From Bradyrhizobium diazoefficiens (GTDB lineage Bacteria > Pseudomonadota > Alphaproteobacteria > Rhizobiales > Xanthobacteraceae), in contig NZ_CP067101.1 of the NCBI RefSeq assembly GCF_016616425.1, forward strand, positions 4,216,001-4,280,000: DNA of 64,000 bases, written 5' to 3'. Shown here piece after piece: positions 20,511-29,030 of this stretch (position 1 is the stretch's first letter; every line of letters begins with the position of its first letter). The notes under the pieces were generated by a model. That model searched no databases, was not told the DNA's origin, and worked only from the letters and a program-made list of their open reading frames with translations. The translations under genes were made by a program, and so were the position numbers.

Positions 20511-20948
20511 TTATTGTTCGATACTGTTGCTATCAGACGTCCAATCCTCGTTCTCCTCCACACGACCAGTATCGAAGTACATACGGGCAACTTTGAGGGC
20601 AGCGTCTAGATCGACTATGATTCGACACGGATACTCGGCTGGTTGAAAACCAATCACCAGGTTCTTCACGCCTTTTCGTCTTGATTGTGGTGCTTGAAGA
20701 TATTTGTATCCTTCTGTATTTGAAATGAACACGAGATACCCCTTACCTTGCTCTCCCCCAATGGAAAGCACGCTTCCGTTTCTCGCATTGAGAAAAACTG
20801 AACCTGACCGCACCGTCTCCAATCGACGAATCTGAGTCTCAATGTCTCTCCAACTAGGATTGAGCATTGACTGAAATCCCTCAGCAAGAGACTCCCACGA
20901 GATTTCACGTATGGGCCCAATGGTCAGTTTGCCGTGCTCCATTGTCAT
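20511..20948 (-). CDS. Imm1-type immunity protein (orphan)
   Basis: The 145-residue protein starts MTMEHGKLTIGPI. Its middle part (SVLSIGGEQGKGYLVFIS) and C-terminal part (PAEYPCRIIVDLDAALKVAR, then MYFDTGRVEENEDW) follow the Imm1 pattern in which a beta strand with GG is followed by an acidic VDLETAL helix and an FxTGxL..W ending. Imm1 proteins neutralise polymorphic toxins, commonly deaminase or nuclease toxins such as the DddA group. No toxin is recognisable beside it. The frame is open for 173 codons upstream, but that part has no recognisable domain and no clear ribosome binding site marks the start. AT-richer DNA than the neighbours suggests transfer. Confidence 0.6.
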   Translation of the reverse strand: MTMEHGKLTIGPIREISWESLAEGFQSMLNPSWRDIETQIRRLETVRSGSVFLNARNGSVLSIGGEQGKGYLVFISNTEGYKYLQAPQSRRKGVKNLVIGFQPAEYPCRIIVDLDAALKVARMYFDTGRVEENEDWTSDSNSIEQ

Positions 20949-21607
20949 CGCCCGAAATTCGTAACCCCTTTGGGAGAGACGACCGTTAGAGAGTTTATGC
21001 CCGACGCTCGCATCATTGATGCGATGCCAGAATTCAGACAATATCCGCACATGATGGAATATGACAACTCGACCCTCGCTACGCTCAATACCGATTTGAC
21101 GGCCGAAGTGACATGCGACAATGGAGTACATTGGGCCGCGGCTTCGCTGTCCTCTGTCTCGACCCACGCGCAGTCGGGTCATTTCGTAGCGGAAACAGCC
21201 GATACTGCCTGCACCGCTGGGACACTTTTCGCTGCCCGCATCAAAACATTCAACGGCAAGAATAATCCGATTTATGGCGTGTCGTTGTCGGTGCACTAAA
21301 TCGCTCGCCGCGAAGGGGAGGCTACACGGAAAACCTCGACTGCTGCGTAAGCACGACGTAGACTCGTAGGCTGGATGGAGCGAAGCGAGATTCGGCCAGT
21401 CTCTCCGCGTTGAAGGCCCTCGGATCGCGCTTCCGCCTTCGCTCTCCATCCGAGCTACGGACACCAATCGGCATAGGGAGCGACCTCACAAGGTCGCCCC
21501 TATGCCGATTGGCAGGCTACCGATCGCATCGCCGTTGCTGCCGCGCACAACAACAAGTCCATGCTTGCGGCGCAAATGGCTTGACAGTTGAAACGCTTCG
21601 CGCGCAA
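20949..21607. other. Stretch upstream of the immunity gene, no clear gene
   Basis: Both strands hold open frames over 20950-21300 (an upstream extension of the immunity frame on minus, and a 121-codon frame on plus), but neither shows a motif, a ribosome binding site or biased codon use. One of them could be the decayed end of a toxin gene. From 21360 to 21515 the sequence is repeat-like, including a long palindrome. A TTGACA at 21581-21586 with CAAATT at 21605-21610 may be the promoter of the ROK gene. Confidence 0.4.
21464..21512. repeat. Long near-perfect palindrome
   Basis: A 23-nt left arm (21464-21486, CCAATCGGCATAGGG then AGCGACCT) pairs with a 22-nt right arm (21491-21512) with a single bulged A and a CACA loop. 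It sits in a repeat-like segment next to GGATGGAGCGAAGCGAGATT, a theme common in rhizobial intergenic repeats. It may be a REP-like or MITE remnant. Confidence 0.6.
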
Positions 21608-21628
21608 ATTCTTACACTAAGTAAGAAT
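21608..21628. promoter_or_regulatory. Inverted repeat overlapping the ROK start, likely operator
   Basis: ATTCTTAC-ACTAA-GTAAGAAT is a perfect 8-bp inverted repeat with a 5-nt spacer, lying just after the CAAATT promoter candidate and overlapping the first possible ATG (21627). This is the expected place for autoregulation by the ROK repressor. Confidence 0.5.
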
Positions 21629-22817
21629 GACGACAGGGATGGAAATGCCGGAGCAGCCGAGAAGTCGGCGGCAGACGCGCGCTGCCATTTTGACTCATCT
21701 GCTTCAGTCGGGCGGCTCGTTTCGTCCGCCTCTGGCCAAGGCCGTGCGCCTGTCCGAGGCGAGCCTGTCGCGCATCCTGTTTGACCTGAAAGCCGAAGGC
21801 CTGATCGAGGAGGTGCGGCGCCCTGCTCCTTACGTCGGCGGCCCGACCGGCCTCGTGTCGCTCGATGGCTCGGTCGCCCTCGCCGCCTTCGAGCTGACCG
21901 CTCAATGGCTGAGCGTCGGCGTCGGCGCCCTGTCGGGGGAACTGCACTATACCGACCGGGTGATGCTGCCGAAGACGCCAAGCGTCGAGACCGTCGGCCG
22001 GGCGTTTCGCGAAGCGATGACATTGCTACGCGACTGGACGCGGCGCCGCCGGCTCACCCTCTCCCAGATCGGCGTCTCCATTCCCGGCCTCGGCCGCCTG
22101 AGCATCTCGGCCAATCCGATCATTCCCTGCGACATCGGGCGCATCAGTGACATGTTCGGCGAGATGTTCGCCGACGTGCCGCTCGGATTCACCAATTCGG
22201 TCGTCGCGCACGCCACCTTTCACCGCTGCCGCACGGAAAATTATCCATTCAGCGACACCCATCTGTTCGTCTTCGTCAGCCAGGGCGTTGCTGGCGCCTG
22301 GATGGACGATCCAACTGAGGCCGACGCACTCCAGCCGGTCGAGCTCGGCCACATGGTATTCGGTCCGGACGGGCCACGTTGCCGCTGCGGCCACTATGGC
22401 TGCGTCGAGGCGTACACGTCGCTTCCTGCCCTGGCCGAACTTCTCGGCGTTACCGAAGCCGAGTTGCTCCAGCTCGGCAGCGGATGGGTGAACACGATCT
22501 CGCTCTCTTCGCGCGTGCGCCAGGAGTTGCGCCGGCGGTTGTTCCGGCTCGGCCTTGCGATCGGCAACACCCTCAACGTGAAGCCATGCAACGGCGTCGC
22601 GATCAGCGGCTGGCCGTCGCTGCTCTCCGAGGACGATCGCAAGGCCGTGGTCGAAGGGATCGACGCCTGCTTGCTGGGCGGGCGGCAACTGGCGCAGGTG
22701 TCCCTCGCCTTCGTGCCGCCCTCGACCGGTAATGATCCGCAGGCCGCGCTCGCCTTCGCCGCGTTCTGTCTCGCCAGCCGTGGCGGGATGCCGGCGGCTT
22801 CGACGGAGGCGGCCTGA
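21627..22817 (+). CDS. ROK-family transcriptional regulator (NagC/XylR type)
   Basis: The 396-residue protein has an N-terminal winged helix (about 15-75, with LSEASLSRILFDLKAEGLI) and a ROK domain. The zinc motif is CRCGHYGCVEAYTS, and the sugar-kinase-like glycine motifs are weakened (VSIPGLGRL, no DxGxT), as in ROK repressors that bind sugars without phosphorylating them. It is followed by a complete sugar ABC transporter and dehydrogenase, so it is most likely their repressor, with the transported sugar as inducer. If the inverted repeat at 21608-21628 is its operator, translation may start at ATG 21639 or 21645 instead of 21627. Confidence 0.88.
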   Translation: MTTGMEMPEQPRSRRQTRAAILTHLLQSGGSFRPPLAKAVRLSEASLSRILFDLKAEGLIEEVRRPAPYVGGPTGLVSLDGSVALAAFELTAQWLSVGVGALSGELHYTDRVMLPKTPSVETVGRAFREAMTLLRDWTRRRRLTLSQIGVSIPGLGRLSISANPIIPCDIGRISDMFGEMFADVPLGFTNSVVAHATFHRCRTENYPFSDTHLFVFVSQGVAGAWMDDPTEADALQPVELGHMVFGPDGPRCRCGHYGCVEAYTSLPALAELLGVTEAELLQLGSGWVNTISLSSRVRQELRRRLFRLGLAIGNTLNVKPCNGVAISGWPSLLSEDDRKAVVEGIDACLLGGRQLAQVSLAFVPPSTGNDPQAALAFAAFCLASRGGMPAASTEAA

Positions 22818-22848
22818 CATGTCCTGAGCCGCGCGGCCTTGTCGTGCC

Positions 22849-22870
22849 CAAAACAGCGCCAAAACAGCGC
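22849..22870. repeat. Tandem 11-bp direct repeat before the binding-protein gene
   Basis: CAAAACAGCGC occurs twice without a gap, 30-51 bp upstream of the ATG at 22900. It may be a regulator site or a simple slippage duplication. Confidence 0.55.
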
Positions 22871-22899
22871 AAGGAACTTTCACACCGGGAGGAACTACC

Positions 22900-24186
22900 A
22901 TGCCGATCACAACAACAAGGCGTCGTCTGCTCGCTGGATCCGTTGCCACGCTCGCATTGCCGGCATTTGCCCGCGCGCAAGGCGCGGTCAAGCCGCGCCT
23001 GACCGTGATCTCGCAATGGTCCGCAGGCAGCGATGGAGCGGCCATCACGGCGCTTGGCAAGAAGTTCGAGGAGAAAGGCGGTGTTTGGCAGCATTCGCCC
23101 GTGCCCGGATTTACCACCGAGATGATGAACAAGCTACGGGCTCAGATCATGGCCGGCGATCCGCCGGCCTGTTCGCAACTCAAGGGACCCGAGATTGCAG
23201 CCTGGTCGAAGATTGCTCCGACCGTCAATCTCGACGCCCTTGTCGCTGCCGCCGGCTACGAGAAAGTTGTCGCTCCAGATCTTGCACGATTGCACAAGCC
23301 CGGGGGCAAGTGGATTTCGCTGCCGTTGCAGATCTACAGCACCAACATGCTGTTTCTCTCCAAACGCGCGATGGACAAGGCCAAGGCCGACAAGATCCCG
23401 GTCACATGGGCCGACTTCAACGGCCTTGCCGAAAAGATGAAAGCCGGCGGAGTGGCCTATCCCGTCGCCAACGGCGGTACCCGCCCGGACGACGGACAAA
23501 AATTCGAGGCCTCTCTGGCGGGCATCAGTCCCACCGCGTACCGCGCCGCCATCATGAATCTCGACAAGAAGGCTCTGGAGGGTCCGGAGATCAAGGCGGC
23601 CTTCGCACAGGTGCGCAAGATCTCCGACTGGATGGACCCCAACGTCGGCGCCCAGCACTTTTCGACCAACCTGAAGCGCTTCATCGACGGCGACATGGGC
23701 ATGATGATCATGGGCGGGTGGGCGCAAGGCGTATTGCGCAACGCCGGCTTCAAGTTCGAAGAGTTCATCATCGCTCCGGGCCCGAGCGACAATTCCAAGC
23801 CTGTCTTCCTGTTGAATGCCGACGCCTTCATATTCTGGCAGCGCAAGGAGCCCGACCTGCAAGCCGGCCAGACGCTGATGGCCCAGCTCGTCATGGATCC
23901 GGCGATCCAGACCATGTATTCGCAGATTACGGGATCGATACCCGTGCGGACCGATGTCGATCTTTCCGGTAACGGGTGGTCGGACGGTCAACGGCGGACC
24001 GGGGCGGCCCTCAAGGAGGCTATTGCCAGCAATCAGGCGGTCTTGAGCCTTGCGCACAATATGGCGCAGGAAAACGGTATGACCGCGGCGATGATCGACG
24101 TGATCACCGAGTATGTGAAGAACAAGACGATCAAGCCGGAGCAAGCGGCGATCCGACTTGCCGAGGCTGTCGAGGGTGCGCGTTGA
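22900..24186 (+). CDS. Sugar ABC transporter substrate-binding protein
   Basis: The 428-residue protein has a Tat-type signal (TTRRRLLAGSVATLALPAFA, ending near residue 26) and the fold of family 1 solute-binding proteins (MalE / UgpB cluster): VISQWSAGSDGAAI at the N-terminus, the hinge strand YSTNMLFLSKRAMDKA, and GDMGMMIMGGWAQG. It would deliver a sugar or oligosaccharide to the two permeases encoded next. GGGAGGA precedes the start. Its stop overlaps the TTG start of the first permease, so the operon is translationally coupled. The sugar cannot be deduced. Confidence 0.92.
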   Translation: MPITTTRRRLLAGSVATLALPAFARAQGAVKPRLTVISQWSAGSDGAAITALGKKFEEKGGVWQHSPVPGFTTEMMNKLRAQIMAGDPPACSQLKGPEIAAWSKIAPTVNLDALVAAAGYEKVVAPDLARLHKPGGKWISLPLQIYSTNMLFLSKRAMDKAKADKIPVTWADFNGLAEKMKAGGVAYPVANGGTRPDDGQKFEASLAGISPTAYRAAIMNLDKKALEGPEIKAAFAQVRKISDWMDPNVGAQHFSTNLKRFIDGDMGMMIMGGWAQGVLRNAGFKFEEFIIAPGPSDNSKPVFLLNADAFIFWQRKEPDLQAGQTLMAQLVMDPAIQTMYSQITGSIPVRTDVDLSGNGWSDGQRRTGAALKEAIASNQAVLSLAHNMAQENGMTAAMIDVITEYVKNKTIKPEQAAIRLAEAVEGAR

Positions 24187-25112
24187 CTGGCGTCGTCTTG
24201 ACGACAACGCGATCGGGCCGGCCGGCGATCTCTGGCGCGCTGCGCCGGCTGCCCGAATATCTGATGATCTGGGTGCCGCTGCTGCTGTCCGCCGCGCACC
24301 TCGTGTCGTTCTCGCTCTGGACGATCTGGATCTCGTTCACGCCATCCACCCTGATCCCGGTTTCGGGTTGGGTGGGTTTGCGCAACTATACGGCGGTCGC
24401 GGCATCGCGGAACTGGCAGATCGCCTTCGACAATCTGTTGCTGTTTGGCTGCGCGTTCGTGCTGCTGAGTGTGGTGACCGGTCTCATCCTTGCGATCCTG
24501 CTCGACCAGCGCATTCGCGGGGAGAACCTGCTGCGATCCGTCTTCCTCTACCCTCTTGCGGTGTCGTTCGTGGTCACCGGCACGGTCTGGAGCTGGCTGC
24601 TCAATCCGGGCCTTGGAATCCAGAAGCTCGTCCACGACCTCGGCTGGACCTCCTTCAAGTTCGACTGGCTGATCGACCGCGACATGGCAATCTGGACCAT
24701 CGTCATTGCGGCAATCTGGCAATCCTCCGGCTTCGCCATGGCGCTGTTCCTCGCCGGCCTTCGGTCCGTCGACGCCGACATCGTCAAGGCCGCGCAGATC
24801 GACGGCGCTGGGCCAGTCCGAATCTACCGGCGCATCATCCTGCCGACGCTTTGGCCGATCACCATCACCGTCGTCGTCGTCCAGTTGCAGTTCGCGATTT
24901 CGGCTTTCGACCTCGTGCGTGCGCTCACCAACGGCGGGCCGGGAATCGCGACCCAGCTGCCGGCTCTTGTCGTCTACGACCTGATGTTCCAGCGCAGCCT
25001 GCTGGGCCGGGGCGCGGCGGCGGCAGTCCTCATGCTGCTCATACTCCTTGCGGTCCTGCTGCCGTATGCAGCGTGGCGTTATGTTCAGCAACGGCGGGCA
25101 GTCCATGCGTGA
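24183..25112 (+). CDS. Sugar ABC transporter permease (MalF/UgpA type)
   Basis: The 309-residue protein has six membrane segments and the EAA loop AAQIDGAGPVRIYRRIILPTL that docks on the ATPase. The chosen TTG at 24183 overlaps the stop of the binding-protein gene (TTGA) and leaves a basic cytoplasmic tail before the first helix; the first ATG would be at codon 27 (24261), inside the N-terminal part. Longer upstream readings run through the binding-protein gene in another frame. It pairs with the following permease. Confidence 0.88.
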   Translation: MTGVVLTTTRSGRPAISGALRRLPEYLMIWVPLLLSAAHLVSFSLWTIWISFTPSTLIPVSGWVGLRNYTAVAASRNWQIAFDNLLLFGCAFVLLSVVTGLILAILLDQRIRGENLLRSVFLYPLAVSFVVTGTVWSWLLNPGLGIQKLVHDLGWTSFKFDWLIDRDMAIWTIVIAAIWQSSGFAMALFLAGLRSVDADIVKAAQIDGAGPVRIYRRIILPTLWPITITVVVVQLQFAISAFDLVRALTNGGPGIATQLPALVVYDLMFQRSLLGRGAAAAVLMLLILLAVLLPYAAWRYVQQRRAVHA

Positions 25113-25962
25113 CCGAACCTTCGCGCCAAGCCGGGTCTTGATCTACCTCATCGTCTTGCTGATCGCTGCAGCATGGCTCGCGCCATTGGTTGTTGTCGTG
25201 CTGAACTCGCTCCGCACCAACGAGGAGATCGCGCAGGCCTCGATGATCGGCTGGCCGAAACAATGGGCCTGGAGCAATTACGTCACCGCCTGGAGCGGCT
25301 TCTGCGTCGCCGAGACCTGCGCCGGCATCCGGCCGTACATGCTGAACTCCGCGCTCGTCACGATTCCTGCGACGATCTTCTCCACCATGCTCGGTGCCGT
25401 CGCCGGCTACGCCGTGTCGCTCTGGCGTTTTCGCGGCGATAACTGGATCTACGGCATCGTCACCCTTGGCCTCTTCCTTCCCCAGCAGATGCGCCTGCTT
25501 CCCTGGACCATCGTGCTGCGGGACATCGGTCTCATCAACACGCTGGCGGGCCTCGTGCTGATTCACACCATCCAGGGGCTCTCCTTCACCACGCTGTTCT
25601 GCCGAAACTACTATGTCGCCATTCCCCACGAACTGATCAGGGCCGCGCGCATCGATGGCGCCGGGTTCTTTCGTATCTTCTGGCGCATCATCATGCCGCT
25701 GTCGCCTCCCATCCTGATCGTCACCGTGATCTGGCAGTTCACGCATATCTGGAACGAGTTCCTTTACGGCGTGACGTTCACCAGCGGCCAACAGCAGCCC
25801 GTGACGGCCGCTCTCATCGCGCTGTCTGCTGCCGTCGCAGACATCCCGCAGCACGGCGTGCAGAGCGCCGCGGTGATCATCGCAGCGCTCCCCACTTTGT
25901 TGATCTATGTCCTCGGCGGCAGGTACTTCGTGCGAGGCCTCACCGCCGGAGCCGTGAAATGA
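25105..25962 (+). CDS. Sugar ABC transporter permease (MalG/UgpE type)
   Basis: The protein has six membrane segments and the EAA loop AARIDGAGFFRIFWRIIMPLS. ATG 25105 is chosen: it overlaps the end of the first permease by eight bases, has GGCGGG six bases before it and gives 285 residues starting MRDRTFAPS. ATG 25081 (eight codons longer) is possible. It forms the heterodimeric channel with the preceding permease; the ATPase gene follows after 10 bp. Confidence 0.88.
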   Translation: MRDRTFAPSRVLIYLIVLLIAAAWLAPLVVVVLNSLRTNEEIAQASMIGWPKQWAWSNYVTAWSGFCVAETCAGIRPYMLNSALVTIPATIFSTMLGAVAGYAVSLWRFRGDNWIYGIVTLGLFLPQQMRLLPWTIVLRDIGLINTLAGLVLIHTIQGLSFTTLFCRNYYVAIPHELIRAARIDGAGFFRIFWRIIMPLSPPILIVTVIWQFTHIWNEFLYGVTFTSGQQQPVTAALIALSAAVADIPQHGVQSAAVIIAALPTLLIYVLGGRYFVRGLTAGAVK

Positions 25963-25972
25963 CGAGGCCAGC

Positions 25973-27088
25973 ATGGCAGCACTGAGCATTCGCACCCTGT
26001 CGAAGCGCTACGCCAATCTGGAGGTGCTGAAGGGCATCGATCTCGACATCGAGAGTGGCGAGTTCACGGTGCTGGTCGGGCCGTCCGGGTGCGGCAAGTC
26101 CACGCTGCTGAACATCGTTGCCGGGCTCGATCATCCGAGCGCAGGGACCGTCGAAATCGGCGGACGCGTGGTCAACGACATCCCGCCCAAGGATCGCGAC
26201 ATCGCCATGGTGTTCCAGTCCTATGCGCTCTATCCGTCGATGACGGTCCGCCAGAACATTACCTTCGGCATGGAATGCCGCCACGTGCCGAAGGCCGAGC
26301 AGGACAAGGCGGTCGCGAACGTGGCGAAGCTGCTCCAGATCGAGCCGCTGCTCGGCCGCAGACCCTCGCAATTGTCCGGCGGCCAGCGCCAGCGCGTGGC
26401 GATGGGGCGTGCGCTGGTGCGCGATCCCCTGCTCTTCCTGTTCGATGAGCCGCTCTCCAACCTCGATGCCAAGCTGCGCGTGGAGATGCGGATGGAGATC
26501 AAGCGCCTGCATCAGCGCATCGGCGCCACCATCGTCTATGTCACCCACGACCAGATCGAGGCCATGACGATGGCGACGCGGATCGCCGTGATGCATCGCG
26601 GCGTGGTGCAGCAGTTTGCCGATCCTGACACCGTGTATCGCTACCCCGCCAATCTGTTCGTGGCACGCTTCATGGGCTCGCCGCCGATGAATACGATGCC
26701 GGCGCGGCTCGAGGCGGATGGCGACGGGCTGGTCGTCGTGATCGGCGCCGGGCGGCCGGACGAGGTGCGTCTTCGTCTACAGGGATACGAGGCGGCGGCA
26801 CCATATCTCGGCCGCGAGGTGGTGTTCGGGATCAGACCGGAATGCATCGCCGAGGGAGACCGCGCCTTCTCCGGCGCCGCGAGCGCGCCGGTTATCGTCA
26901 CCGCGCCGGTCGAGATGGTCGAGCCCACCGGGGCCGAAACCATTGTGCTGCTCCGGCTTGGCGGCGAGCCGGCGCAGGCGCGCATCTCCCCGGACGTCCG
27001 CCCCACGCCCGGCAGCTCTGCCCCCTTTGCGCTCGACACCCGGCGCATCTGCCTGTTCGACCCCGAGACGGAGCGACTGATCGCATGA
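25973..27088 (+). CDS. Sugar ABC transporter ATP-binding protein (UgpC/MalK type)
   Basis: The 371-residue ATPase has Walker A GPSGCGKST, Q-loop VFQSYALYP, signature LSGGQRQRVAMGRAL, Walker B LLFLFDEP and the H-loop THDQIEAM, followed by a C-terminal OB-like regulatory domain (about 240-371) with FGIRPE. Such subunits power uptake of sugars or glycerol-3-phosphate. The stop overlaps the start of the dehydrogenase gene (ATGA), so the dehydrogenase is made together with the transporter. Confidence 0.93.
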   Translation: MAALSIRTLSKRYANLEVLKGIDLDIESGEFTVLVGPSGCGKSTLLNIVAGLDHPSAGTVEIGGRVVNDIPPKDRDIAMVFQSYALYPSMTVRQNITFGMECRHVPKAEQDKAVANVAKLLQIEPLLGRRPSQLSGGQRQRVAMGRALVRDPLLFLFDEPLSNLDAKLRVEMRMEIKRLHQRIGATIVYVTHDQIEAMTMATRIAVMHRGVVQQFADPDTVYRYPANLFVARFMGSPPMNTMPARLEADGDGLVVVIGAGRPDEVRLRLQGYEAAAPYLGREVVFGIRPECIAEGDRAFSGAASAPVIVTAPVEMVEPTGAETIVLLRLGGEPAQARISPDVRPTPGSSAPFALDTRRICLFDPETERLIA

Positions 27089-27852
27089 CTAAGACGAGCT
27101 ATTCGAGCCTCGCGGACCGCGTGGTGCTGATCACCGGGGGCGCCAGCGGCATCGGTGCCGCCTTCGTGCGCGCCTTCGCCGCCCAGCGCGCCCGGGTCGC
27201 GTTCCTCGATGTCGATCAAACGGCCGGCGGGACGCTGGTTGCGGAGGTCGCGGCCGCATGTGGTACGGCTCCCCTGTTCGTGCCTTGCGACCTCCTGGAC
27301 ATCGATGCCTTGCGCGGCGCCATGGCAGAGGTACAGCGATCGCTCGGCGATGCCGCGGTGCTCGTCAACAACGCCGCCAACGACCAGCGCCAGGTGCTGG
27401 CGGAGGTGACGCCCGCCGAGTTCGACTGGATGACGGGCGTCAACTTCAAGCACGTCTTCTTTGCCGCGCAAGCGGTGGTGCCGCAGATGCAGGCCCGCGG
27501 CGGCGGCTCGATCATCAACATGTCGTCGATCGCGTGGATGCGCGGCGCGCCCGCGCTGCCGGTTTATGCCGGGGCGAAGGCCGCGATCGTCGGCTTCACC
27601 AATTCGCTGGCGCGCCTGGTCGGCCCCCACCGCATCCGCGTCAATGCGATCGCGCCGGGCATGGTGATCACCGAGCGCCAGCGCCGGCTGTGGTATCCGG
27701 ACGAGCAGGTCATCGCCGACATGCGCTCGCGTCAAGCCGTTCCCGATGCGGTGACGCCCGAGGATATCGCCAACATGGCGCTGTTCCTCGCCTCCGATGA
27801 AAGCCAGCGCATCACCAGTCAGTGTTTTCGCGTTGATGCGGGCCTCGCCTAG
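27085..27852 (+). CDS. Short-chain dehydrogenase (probable sugar dehydrogenase)
   Basis: The 255-residue classical SDR has the cofactor motif TGGASGIGAAF, the structural NNAAND motif, and the catalytic Ser (MSSIAWM) with YAGAK (Tyr-x-x-x-Lys). An acidic residue after the second strand (FLDVD) points to NAD rather than NADP. Position at the end of the transporter operon suggests oxidation of the imported sugar to its lactone, as in galactose or arabinose dehydrogenases of rhizobia; this is inference. Its stop codon lies in CTAG shared with the convergent lpxB stop. Confidence 0.88.
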   Translation: MTKTSYSSLADRVVLITGGASGIGAAFVRAFAAQRARVAFLDVDQTAGGTLVAEVAAACGTAPLFVPCDLLDIDALRGAMAEVQRSLGDAAVLVNNAANDQRQVLAEVTPAEFDWMTGVNFKHVFFAAQAVVPQMQARGGGSIINMSSIAWMRGAPALPVYAGAKAAIVGFTNSLARLVGPHRIRVNAIAPGMVITERQRRLWYPDEQVIADMRSRQAVPDAVTPEDIANMALFLASDESQRITSQCFRVDAGLA

Positions 27853-29030
27853 CTCGCCCGCCGTTCCCTGCGCATCGTTGCGAGTACGATGTCGGCCGCG
27901 AGCACGCTCGGTGACTTGTTGCCAGTCGACATGACCTGATCGAGCCGGGCAAACGCCTCGACCTGCTGTCGTCGCAGCGGCGAATCCGTCAGCACATTGC
28001 CGAGCGCGGGCGCCAGCTTTTCGGGCGTGCACTCCTCCTGGAGGAACTCCGGAATGACATCCTTGCCGATCACGAGATTGGCAAGGATCACCGAGGAGAC
28101 GCGGATCGCGCGGCGCAGGATGAAGGCCTCGATCGCGCCGACGCGATAGGCCGTCACCATTGGAATACCCGACAGCGCGAGCTCCAGCGTCACCGTGCCG
28201 GATTTGGCCAGCGCCGCTCGCGCGATGCGGAACGCGGCACGCCTCTCGTTCTCGCCGATCACGATCTGCGGCTCGACCGGCCAGTTTGCGATGCCGTCGC
28301 GGATGGTGGCTTCGAGATGCGGCATGGTCGGCAGCATCAGTTCGAAGGCGCGGCCTTCCGCCTGCAAGCGGTCGAGCGTCGCGCCAAACACATCGAGATG
28401 GTGCCTGACCTCGCTGCGACGGCTGCCGGGCAGCACCAGCAGCACCGGCGGCTCGCCATTGCGGCGTGCCTGCTCCTCCGGGTTTGGCCGCAGCGAGGAC
28501 AATTGCTCGATCAGGGGATGGCCGACATAGCTGCAGGGCGGCCCGCCAAGCTTGCGATATTCCTCCGGCTCGAACGGCAACAGGCCGAGCACATGATCGA
28601 CATAGCCGAGCATGGTCCGCGCCCGTCCCGGCCGCCACGCCCAGAGCTGCGGCGAGACGTAATCGACGATCGGGATCGCCGGATCGCGCGCGCGGACGCG
28701 GCGGGCGACGCGGTGGGTGAAATCCGGGCTGTCGATGATGACGAGCGCGTCCGGCGCAGTCTCGGTCACAGCCTCCGCGGTCCGGCGGATCAGCCGCAGG
28801 ATCTTCGGCAGTTGCTGCACGACCGCGGCGAAACCGACAATCGACAGTTCCTCGATCGGAAACAGCGATTCGAGTCCCTCGCGCGCCATGGTGCGGCCGC
28901 CGACGCCTGCGAACTGCACGCCGCCGCCAAGGCGCTGGCGCAGCACCTTCATCAAGGCGCTGCCGAGCCGATCGCCGGATTCCTCGGTGGCGATCAGGAA
29001 GATCTTGCGCTTGGGATCGCGCGACTGCAT
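27849..29030 (-). CDS. lpxB: Lipid-A-disaccharide synthase
   Basis: The 393-residue glycosyltransferase (GT19) joins UDP-2,3-diacylglucosamine and lipid X to make the lipid A disaccharide at the inner membrane. Diagnostic parts are the N-terminal IATEESGDRLG, the strand DYVSPQLWAWRPGR, LPGSRRSEV and AKSGTVTLELAL. ATG 29030 shares a base with the lpxI stop (TGATG); GTG 29033 is the alternative. It is the last gene of the minus-strand lpx cluster and ends against the accessory SDR gene with a shared CTAG. Confidence 0.95.
   Translation of the reverse strand: MQSRDPKRKIFLIATEESGDRLGSALMKVLRQRLGGGVQFAGVGGRTMAREGLESLFPIEELSIVGFAAVVQQLPKILRLIRRTAEAVTETAPDALVIIDSPDFTHRVARRVRARDPAIPIVDYVSPQLWAWRPGRARTMLGYVDHVLGLLPFEPEEYRKLGGPPCSYVGHPLIEQLSSLRPNPEEQARRNGEPPVLLVLPGSRRSEVRHHLDVFGATLDRLQAEGRAFELMLPTMPHLEATIRDGIANWPVEPQIVIGENERRAAFRIARAALAKSGTVTLELALSGIPMVTAYRVGAIEAFILRRAIRVSSVILANLVIGKDVIPEFLQEECTPEKLAPALGNVLTDSPLRRQQVEAFARLDQVMSTGNKSPSVLAADIVLATMRRERRAS

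Noticed and set aside
20934..21299. 121-codon plus-strand frame over the region upstream of the immunity gene
   Set aside because: It has no ribosome binding site, no recognisable domain and competes with an equally open minus frame; kept only as part of the gene-free stretch.
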